Positions 1-4,548 of a stretch of 6,763 nucleotides of DNA are shown here, piece after piece. The translations under genes were made by a program, and so were the position numbers. Each line of letters starts with the position of its first letter. Position 1 is the first letter of the stretch. This DNA comes from Spirochaetales bacterium. Its GTDB lineage: Bacteria > Spirochaetota > Spirochaetia > JABMQR01. Below the pieces are notes generated by a model. The model was not told the DNA's origin, ran no database searches, and saw nothing but the letters and a program-made list of their open reading frames with translations. The DNA is taken from positions 1 through 6,763 of the forward strand of contig JAGLNY010000366.1 of NCBI GenBank assembly GCA_023139255.1, in the 5' to 3' direction.

Positions 1-488
1 GCCGCCTCTTTAATATCATAAATGCCCCATTTGCCGGAACTCCCAATCTCAATTACAGGAATCTGAAGAATCCGGGAAAGAAATCCGAAATCAATTTTTT
101 TTCCTGTCCTGATCGTTTCATCAACAGAGGTCAGACAGATAACAAGGGGGACTTTCATGTATAAAAGCTCAGATGTCAGGTATAGTGACTGTTTTAACCG
201 CCCGGCATCAATGCACTGGATTACAATATCAGGCGGGTTTTCACAAATCACTTTCCTGAAAACCAACTCTTCTTCAGAATTAGCAAGAAGCCCGTTCATA
301 CCGGGAATATCTGTTACACTATATTGAGTATTCTGGAAAGTATATTTTTCTGTCTGGGGTCCGATGGTAGTCATGGGATAGTTGGCAACCAAACCGTACG
401 CCCCGGTAAGACGATTGCAAAGTGTGGTTTTCCCTGAATTTGCCAGACCGGTAATAATAATATTTTTCTTATCCCTAGCTCTCTTCAT
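1..488 (-). CDS. FeoB-type GTPase, N-terminal G domain (3' end outside window)
   Basis: My translation of the minus strand gives 162 codons running off the left edge, so only the amino-terminal part is seen. The order of motifs matches the cytoplasmic G domain of ferrous iron transporter FeoB: P-loop GLANSGKT (residues 14-21), a switch I segment NYPMTT with Thr41 in the usual place, DIPG (60-63) for the Walker B/G3 motif, then PDIVIQCIDAGRLKQSLYLT (86-105), which closely tracks the FeoB stretch normally reading like 'PDVVINVVDATNLERNLYLT'. The G4 guanine-recognition motif, normally NxxD, reads TSVD (120-123), so its Asn is lost, and the G5 region is also divergent. A full FeoB would continue with a membrane domain that cannot be seen here. 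The ATG is the only plausible start because an in-frame TAG lies eight codons upstream and no good Shine-Dalgarno is present. It may be a FeoB paralogue or another FeoB-like GTPase rather than the main iron transporter, so no symbol is given. Confidence 0.8.
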   Translation of the reverse strand, partial: MKRARDKKNIIITGLANSGKTTLCNRLTGAYGLVANYPMTTIGPQTEKYTFQNTQYSVTDIPGMNGLLANSEEELVFRKVICENPPDIVIQCIDAGRLKQSLYLTSELLYMKVPLVICLTSVDETIRTGKKIDFGFLSRILQIPVIEIGSSGKWGIYDIKEA

Positions 489-494
489 AACTGC

Positions 495-523
495 AACATA
501 AAGATATAACTATCGACAGTCAA
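495..523 (-). promoter_or_regulatory. Possible sigma70 promoter of the FeoB-type gene
   Basis: Read on the minus strand, TTGACT (523-518) is followed after 17 bases by TATGTT (500-495). The -35 box matches the consensus at five of six positions, the -10 box at four of six. Transcription would be expected to begin about seven bases after the -10 box, which is the A of the start codon at 488. That agrees with the absence of a Shine-Dalgarno sequence and suggests a leaderless mRNA. This is a by-eye prediction. Confidence 0.4.
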
Positions 524-609
524 TACGATATTATTCTTACAGTAAATTGAACATTATTTGTTTACCATAAAATAATTACATTCCCTCATATATTTTCAGG
601 CAGGAATGG

Positions 610-638
610 TTGAAAGAGTGGGACATTATCAGTATAGT
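610..638 (+). promoter_or_regulatory. Predicted sigma70 promoter of the oad operon
   Basis: TTGAAA (610-615) and TATAGT (633-638) are separated by exactly 17 bases. Each box matches the consensus at five of six positions. Transcription would begin near 645, giving a leader of about 75 nt before oadG. It is the best-looking promoter upstream of the operon. Confidence 0.65.
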
Positions 639-674
639 ATTGCTTGAAGATTTGACGCTTACTGGCAAGCAATA
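638..674. repeat. 9-bp perfect inverted repeat over the predicted oad transcription start
   Basis: TATTGCTTG (638-646) and CAAGCAATA (666-674) are exact reverse complements separated by 19 bases. The left arm overlaps the last base of the -10 box and covers the predicted +1, while the right arm lies at about +22 to +30. Because most of the left arm would not be transcribed from this promoter, a protein-binding operator is more likely than an RNA hairpin. No regulator family was recognised from the half-site. Confidence 0.5.
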
Positions 675-708
675 ATTCCCAGCAAACGGAGTTGTCAATT
701 TATATCTC

Positions 709-714
709 AAGGAG
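709..714 (+). promoter_or_regulatory. Ribosome binding site of oadG, selecting the GTG start
   Basis: AAGGAG lies six bases before GTG 721. The next in-frame ATG at 730 would be 15 bases from it, too far for normal initiation. An ATG at 719 is out of frame and meets a stop after three codons. Confidence 0.8.
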
Positions 715-720
715 CTAAAT

Positions 721-1008
721 GTGTCCGTAATGCAGCAAGGATTAGTCCTTATGGTTACCGGAATTGCAGTAGTATTTGCATTCCTGATCATTCTAATTAT
801 TATTACAAAATTTCTTTCCGTAGTGGTACAGAAATATTTCCCTGAAAAAGCAGTTCAAATTAAACCAACCTCACCTGTCGTGCAGCTTTCAGGGTCAACA
901 CCCGGCAGTACAGGCAGAGGATCTGAGCCCGCCACTGGAGCACAAATCGGTGCTGGAGCACAAATCGCAGCGGCAATAGCTGCCGCCGCAGCCTATTCAA
1001 AACGTTAA
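721..1008 (+). CDS. oadG: Oxaloacetate decarboxylase, gamma subunit (OadG)
   Basis: A 95-residue protein with one hydrophobic helix near the amino terminus (about residues 7-32, beginning QQGLVLMVTGIAVVFAF) followed by a polar Ser/Thr/Pro/Gly region and an Ala-rich tail. This is the size and plan of OadG, the small membrane-anchored subunit that holds OadA to OadB in the sodium-pumping decarboxylase. The GTG start is set by an AAGGAG six bases upstream. OadG is poorly conserved in sequence, so the call rests on the helix, the Ala-rich end, the length and the position directly before oadA (23-base gap). The tail contains an in-frame duplication of six codons (GAQIGA then GAQIAA, residues 73-84) inside a nearly pure Gly/Ala/Gln/Ile stretch. 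I do not see the His-rich or metal-binding tail known from the Klebsiella subunit. Confidence 0.85.
   Translation: MSVMQQGLVLMVTGIAVVFAFLIILIIITKFLSVVVQKYFPEKAVQIKPTSPVVQLSGSTPGSTGRGSEPATGAQIGAGAQIAAAIAAAAAYSKR
935..967 (+). repeat. Two copies of a 15-nt direct repeat inside oadG
   Basis: CTGGAGCACAAATCG occurs at 935-949 and again at 953-967, identical at all 15 bases with an 18-base period (six codons). The reading frame is kept. The perfect identity, including synonymous sites, points to a recent slippage-type duplication in the Ala-rich tail. Confidence 0.85.
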
Positions 1009-1020
1009 CGAGAAGGTAGT

Positions 1021-1026
1021 AAGGAG
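1021..1026 (+). promoter_or_regulatory. Ribosome binding site of oadA
   Basis: AAGGAG is located five bases before the ATG at 1032, within the 23-base oadG-oadA gap. It supports this start and independent, efficient initiation of oadA. Confidence 0.8.
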
Positions 1027-1031
1027 ACTCT

Positions 1032-3194
1032 ATGAAAAAACGCGTAGATTTTATGGTTACGGCATTCCGCGACGGTTTTCAATCCGTGTACGGTGCCAGA
1101 GTTTTTACAATAGATTTTATGCCTGCAGTTGAAGCTGCATCAAAGGCAGGAATTCATCACTTTGAGGCCGGTGGCGGTGCCAGATTTCAATCATTATATT
1201 TTTATGGAAATGAAGACGCATTCGATATGATGGACGAGTTCCGTAAGACAGCTGGACCTGAGGCAGACCTCCAGACCCTTGCGAGAGGGGTAAATGTTGT
1301 CGGCCTTGATTCACAGCCGAGAGATATAATTAATCTTCATGCAAAATTATTTAAAAAACATGGAATTTCGACAATCAGGAATTTTGATGCGTTAAATGAT
1401 GTGAACAATCTTATCTATTCAGGACAGTGTATTGTGGATGCCGGACTTAAACACGAAGTATGTGTTACCATGATGGCTCTTCCTCCGGGAGCTTCAGGAG
1501 CTCATAATCCTGATTTTTATGAAGAAACCCTGCGGAAAATACTGGATGCGGGAATTACTTTTGATTCTGTATGTTTTAAGGATGCTTCAGGTACATCAAC
1601 ACCAAAAGTAGTCTTTGACTCAATCAAAAGAGCAAGAAAACTACTGGGTAAAGATGCGAAAATCGTATTCCACTCACATGAAACAGCAGGAGTTTCTATT
1701 CAGCAGTATATGTCAGCTATAGAAGCCGGCGCAAACCAGGTCGACCTCTCTCTGGCACCTGTATCCGGAGGAACCTGTCAGCCTGATGTTATAACTATGT
1801 GGCATGCGCTTAGGGGCACGGATTATGATCTTGGCATAGATATTGATAAGATCATGGAAGTTGAAGAGGTTTTTAAGGAGTGTATGGCTGATTATTTTCT
1901 ACCGCCTGAGGCCACCATGGTTAATCCGCTTATTCCATTCTCTCCTCTTCCCGGCGGTGCCTTGACAGCCAATACACAGATGCTCAGAGATAATGGGTTG
2001 ATGGATAAATATCATGAAATCACTATGGCAATGGGAGAAGTAATTGAGCGCGGCGGTTTCGGGACATCAGTTACCCCTGTTTCCCAGTTCTATTTTCAGC
2101 AGGCATTTAATAATGTCATGATCGGACCCTGGAAGAAAATTGCTGAAGGATATGGGAAAATGGTTCTCGGCTATTTCGGTAAAACTCCACTGGCACCGGA
2201 TCCTGAAATTGTGAAACTCTGTCAGAAGCAGCTTGGAAAAGAGCCTACTACTAAACTTGTTGTGGATATTAATGATGCAGACCCGACAAAGGGTATAAAA
2301 CAGGCTGAGGAGATGCTGAAGAAGGAGAACCTGCCTGTTACTGATGAGAATATCTTTATTGCGGCAGCCTGTAAGGAAAAGGGTATTCAGTACCTTAAGG
2401 GTGAAGCAAAGATTGGTGTTCGAAAAATTGAAAAGAAAACTGAGGCAGAAGCTGATGTGCCCGCTAAGAGTGCTCCTGAAGGATATACTGTCACAGTGAA
2501 TAATACACCCTACGGAGTTAAACTCCAGGGTGATGTGGCTATTGTCAATGGCGTAACATACAGCATCAATGTCAAAGAAGGTATCGATACAGTAGTTTCA
2601 CAAACGCATACAGCTGCTGCGGGATCAACACCTGTTTCTGCTGGTTCCGGAACTGATATAAACGCACCAATGCCCGGATTGATTCTCAGGATCGTGAAAC
2701 AGGCAGGCGACAAAGTAGCTGACGGCGAATTAATATTAGTTATGGAAGCTATGAAAATGGAAACCGAGATTTTTGCTCCATGCTCCGGAATCATATCATC
2801 TATGAATGTCTCTCAGGGTGATCAAAAAGTAGCTGGTGATATTCTCGCTGTAATATCTTCTGCTGAACAAGTTTCTACGCAGCAAACTTCTACACGGCAA
2901 GCACCTGCTGCAGCTCCAATCGCTCAGGTTCCTGCTGCTCAGGCTGCTGTTACTCAATCAGCCAGCGCTTCCACTGGAACTGATACCAGAATTACCGCTC
3001 CTATGCCGGGGCTGATCCTCAGGATTGAGAAGCAGGCAGGCGATTCAGTTACAGAAAATGAGTTGGTTCTTGTTATGGAAGCAATGAAAATGGAAACAGA
3101 AATTTTTGCCCCGTGCAACGGGACAGTAGCCTCTATAAATGTAGCACAAGGTGACCAGAAAAAAGCCGGTGACCTGCTTGCTGTTATTAGCTAG
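1032..3194 (+). CDS. oadA: Oxaloacetate decarboxylase, alpha subunit (OadA) with two tandem biotinyl domains
   Basis: A 720-residue soluble subunit that moves the carboxylate of oxaloacetate to biotin, releasing pyruvate. Residues about 5-260 form the HMGL-type TIM-barrel carboxyltransferase domain. Its metal-site residues are present: Asp14 in RDGFQS (13-18), the expected carbamylated Lys183 in CFKDASG, and His214/His216 in FHSHETAG. Thr248 in SGGTCQP matches the catalytic threonine of pyruvate carboxylase and OadA. A conserved PYC/OADA region follows (about 280-455, with LPGGALTANTQML and VTPVSQF). The carboxyl terminus carries two biotinyl domains, 545-609 and 656-720, each with an intact EAMKMET motif (biotin lysines 575 and 686), joined by a 46-residue Ala/Pro/Gln/Ser/Thr linker. 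Single-biotin OadA is usually about 590-600 residues, so the extra domain and linker explain the length. Two motif changes stand out: the usual His of RDxHQS is Phe16, and the usual WGGA is GGGA (47-50). The active-site set argues against other biotin carboxyltransferases that use acyl-CoA. Confidence 0.93.
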   Translation: MKKRVDFMVTAFRDGFQSVYGARVFTIDFMPAVEAASKAGIHHFEAGGGARFQSLYFYGNEDAFDMMDEFRKTAGPEADLQTLARGVNVVGLDSQPRDIINLHAKLFKKHGISTIRNFDALNDVNNLIYSGQCIVDAGLKHEVCVTMMALPPGASGAHNPDFYEETLRKILDAGITFDSVCFKDASGTSTPKVVFDSIKRARKLLGKDAKIVFHSHETAGVSIQQYMSAIEAGANQVDLSLAPVSGGTCQPDVITMWHALRGTDYDLGIDIDKIMEVEEVFKECMADYFLPPEATMVNPLIPFSPLPGGALTANTQMLRDNGLMDKYHEITMAMGEVIERGGFGTSVTPVSQFYFQQAFNNVMIGPWKKIAEGYGKMVLGYFGKTPLAPDPEIVKLCQKQLGKEPTTKLVVDINDADPTKGIKQAEEMLKKENLPVTDENIFIAAACKEKGIQYLKGEAKIGVRKIEKKTEAEADVPAKSAPEGYTVTVNNTPYGVKLQGDVAIVNGVTYSINVKEGIDTVVSQTHTAAAGSTPVSAGSGTDINAPMPGLILRIVKQAGDKVADGELILVMEAMKMETEIFAPCSGIISSMNVSQGDQKVAGDILAVISSAEQVSTQQTSTRQAPAAAPIAQVPAAQAAVTQSASASTGTDTRITAPMPGLILRIEKQAGDSVTENELVLVMEAMKMETEIFAPCNGTVASINVAQGDQKKAGDLLAVIS
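2664..3191 (+). repeat. Tandem duplication of the biotinyl domain within oadA
   Basis: Copy 1 encodes residues 545-609 (2664-2858) and copy 2 residues 656-720 (2997-3191), 333 bases apart from start to start. By hand count 51 of 65 residues are identical, with an uninterrupted identical run of 16 residues around each biotin lysine. Many synonymous codons differ between the copies, so the duplication is old and both copies appear to be kept by selection. Low-complexity linker lies between them (2859-2996). Confidence 0.95.
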
Positions 3195-3197
3195 GAG
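3193..3197 (+). promoter_or_regulatory. Ribosome binding site of oadB overlapping the oadA stop
   Basis: AGGAG begins within the TAG stop codon of oadA (3192-3194) and ends eight bases before the oadB ATG. The overlap suggests translational coupling of the two subunits. Confidence 0.75.
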
Positions 3198-3205
3198 TTA
3201 ACTAT

Positions 3206-4363
3206 ATGGATTTAGGACGTGCTTTACAGGGATTCTGGGAATCCACCGGTTTGGTGAATTTTACCTGGGGTCAAACTGTAATGATTCTGGTGGGACTTGG
3301 ACTGCTTTTCCTTGCGATCAAGAAAAAATTCGAACCTCTCCTGCTGGTACCCATAGGTTTCGGCGCAATTCTGGCAAATATCCCATTAGCTGAAATTGCT
3401 AATTTCACAGAAAACGGTTTTATTGGTATTCTCTATCACTCCGGTGTAGAAAATGGCCTTTTCCCGCTCCTGATATTTATGGGCGTCGGGGCAATGACAG
3501 ATTTCGGACCGCTTATCGCTAATCCCCGGACATTAATTCTTGGGGCTGCAGCACAATTCGGTATATTTGTCGCTCTCCTTGGCGCTCTGGCACTTGGGCT
3601 GACTCCATGGATTGACTTCAATCTTTTTGATGCCGCCTCTATCGGAATTATCGGCGGGGCTGATGGACCAACTGCTATTTATGTAACCAGCAGGCTATCC
3701 CCAAATCTACTGGGGCCCATTGCGGTTGCCGCTTATTCGTACATGGCGTTAGTACCCATTATCCAGCCGCCTATTATGCGGCTCTTCACTACAAAGAAAG
3801 AACGAATGATCAAGATGGAGCAGCTGCGTCATGTAACACAGTTGGAGAAAATCTTATTCCCCATATCGGTACTTATTGTCTGCATTATTTTACTGCCAAC
3901 AGCAACACCTTTAGTAGGTGCACTCATGTTCGGAAATCTCGCGAAAGAGAGCGGGGTTGTAAACCGGCTTTCAGACACCTTACAGCATGCTCTTATCAAT
4001 ATTGTAACTATATTTCTCGGGCTTTCTGTTGGATCAAAAATGCAGGCGGATGAATTCCTCAAGCTGGAAACCCTGGGGATTCTTGTACTGGGACTTATAG
4101 CTTTCAGTATCGGGACCATGACCGGTGTCCTTCTTGCAAAACTGATGAATAAATTTTCAAGACATCATCAAATCAACCCTCTTATCGGCGCCGCAGGTGT
4201 GTCCGCTGTACCAATGGCAGCCCGTGTTGTTAACAAAGTCGGTCAGGAGGAAAATCCTCACAACTTTCTACTTATGCATGCCATGGGACCGAATGTTGCC
4301 GGTGTTATCGGCTCCGCGGTTGCAGCAGGTATACTGCTTGCGATAGTGCCGGTTTTTGGTTAA
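3206..4363 (+). CDS. oadB: Oxaloacetate decarboxylase, beta subunit (OadB), sodium-translocating
   Basis: A 385-residue integral membrane protein, close in size to the OadB/GcdB/MmdB family (about 370-430). It decarboxylates carboxybiotin carried on OadA and couples this to sodium export. Hydrophobic segments fill most of the protein (about 23-38, 45-59, 84-97, 110-131, 168-190, 216-245, 262-277, 290-314 and 360-384), with the signature GGADGPT at 150-156. Residues known from mutagenesis of Klebsiella OadB have clear counterparts at a near-constant offset: Asp203 matches Asp153, Tyr229 matches Tyr179, and Asn373, Gly377 and Ser382 match Asn324, Gly328 and Ser333 in NPLIGAAGVS. The sodium pathway therefore looks intact. 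Neighbouring HMGL-type OadA rather than an acyl-CoA carboxyltransferase sets the substrate as oxaloacetate. The gene begins 11 bases after oadA and is the last of the operon. The family is strongly conserved and the call is secure. Confidence 0.95.
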   Translation: MDLGRALQGFWESTGLVNFTWGQTVMILVGLGLLFLAIKKKFEPLLLVPIGFGAILANIPLAEIANFTENGFIGILYHSGVENGLFPLLIFMGVGAMTDFGPLIANPRTLILGAAAQFGIFVALLGALALGLTPWIDFNLFDAASIGIIGGADGPTAIYVTSRLSPNLLGPIAVAAYSYMALVPIIQPPIMRLFTTKKERMIKMEQLRHVTQLEKILFPISVLIVCIILLPTATPLVGALMFGNLAKESGVVNRLSDTLQHALINIVTIFLGLSVGSKMQADEFLKLETLGILVLGLIAFSIGTMTGVLLAKLMNKFSRHHQINPLIGAAGVSAVPMAARVVNKVGQEENPHNFLLMHAMGPNVAGVIGSAVAAGILLAIVPVFG

Positions 4364-4366
4364 ATG

Positions 4367-4419
4367 AACAAGGGTACTAGAACAAGGGTACTTGTTTTTG
4401 AAGTTTTTAGTAAAAAACT
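4367..4419 (+). repeat. Tandem 12-nt repeat and two short hairpins after oadB
   Basis: AACAAGGGTACT occurs at 4367-4378 and 4381-4392, a perfect repeat with a 14-base period starting three bases after the oadB stop. The second copy also forms a small hairpin, AACAAG-GGTA-CTTGTT (4381-4396), followed by more T. Next comes an A/T stem, AGTTTTT-AGTA-AAAAACT (4402-4419). These may protect or shape the 3' end of the mRNA. The G/C content of the stems is too low to call them terminators with any confidence. Confidence 0.6.
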
Positions 4420-4455
4420 CCGAGATATAGTTTGTATACCAACTTTTAAAATTAT

Positions 4456-4485
4456 AAGCTGTTCCTGAAAGGGAGCAGCTTTTTT
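4456..4485 (+). terminator. Rho-independent terminator of the oad operon
   Basis: AAGCTGTTCC (4456-4465) pairs with GGAGCAGCTT (4472-4481) over ten base pairs, with one G-U wobble and a six-base loop, and the stem runs straight into a tract of six T (4480-4485). It lies 93 bases after oadB and ends before the promoter of the next gene, so it separates the operon from the CotH-family gene. Confidence 0.88.
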
Positions 4486-4512
4486 ATGGGTTTGTAATTA
4501 ATTATTTCAAGT

Positions 4513-4542
4513 TTGACGAACTCCTCAATTCACGACTATAAT
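4513..4542 (+). promoter_or_regulatory. Near-consensus sigma70 promoter of the CotH-family gene
   Basis: TTGACG (4513-4518) and a perfect TATAAT (4537-4542) are 18 bases apart. Transcription would be expected at about 4549, the A of the ATG. No Shine-Dalgarno sequence is found just upstream, so the message is probably leaderless or has only a few leader bases. Confidence 0.7.
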
Positions 4543-4548
4543 GGTGAA

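Noticed and set aside
558..566. TTGTTTACC as a half-site of a biotin-repressor (BirA) operator, attractive beside a biotin-enzyme operon
   Set aside because: No matching inverted half-site was found at the expected spacing on either side, and it lies upstream of the predicted promoter.
652..680. TTGACG at 652-657 as an alternative -35 box for oadG
   Set aside because: The bases 17-18 downstream (ATTCCC) bear no resemblance to a -10 box; the TTGAAA/TATAGT pair is much better.
576..791. Minus-strand open frame of 71 codons across the oad promoter and the start of oadG
   Set aside because: It overlaps the oad promoter, inverted repeat and oadG start and its protein resembles nothing recognisable; it is a chance frame.
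1117..1314. Minus-strand open frame inside oadA
   Set aside because: It is antisense to conserved OadA barrel sequence and has no recognisable protein features. The same holds for the minus-strand frame at 2510-2794.
2664..3191. Biotinyl duplication as an assembly or collapsed-repeat error
   Set aside because: The copies differ at many synonymous positions and at 14 of 65 residues and are joined by unique linker sequence, so they are two genuine, diverged copies.
3436..4119. Minus-strand open frames inside oadB (3436-3621 and 3829-4119)
   Set aside because: They are antisense shadows of conserved membrane segments of OadB and encode no recognisable domain.
4513..4548. In-frame TTG at 4513 as the start of the CotH-family protein
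   Set aside because: It would add 12 polar residues before a well-formed signal peptide, lacks a ribosome site and coincides with the -35 box.
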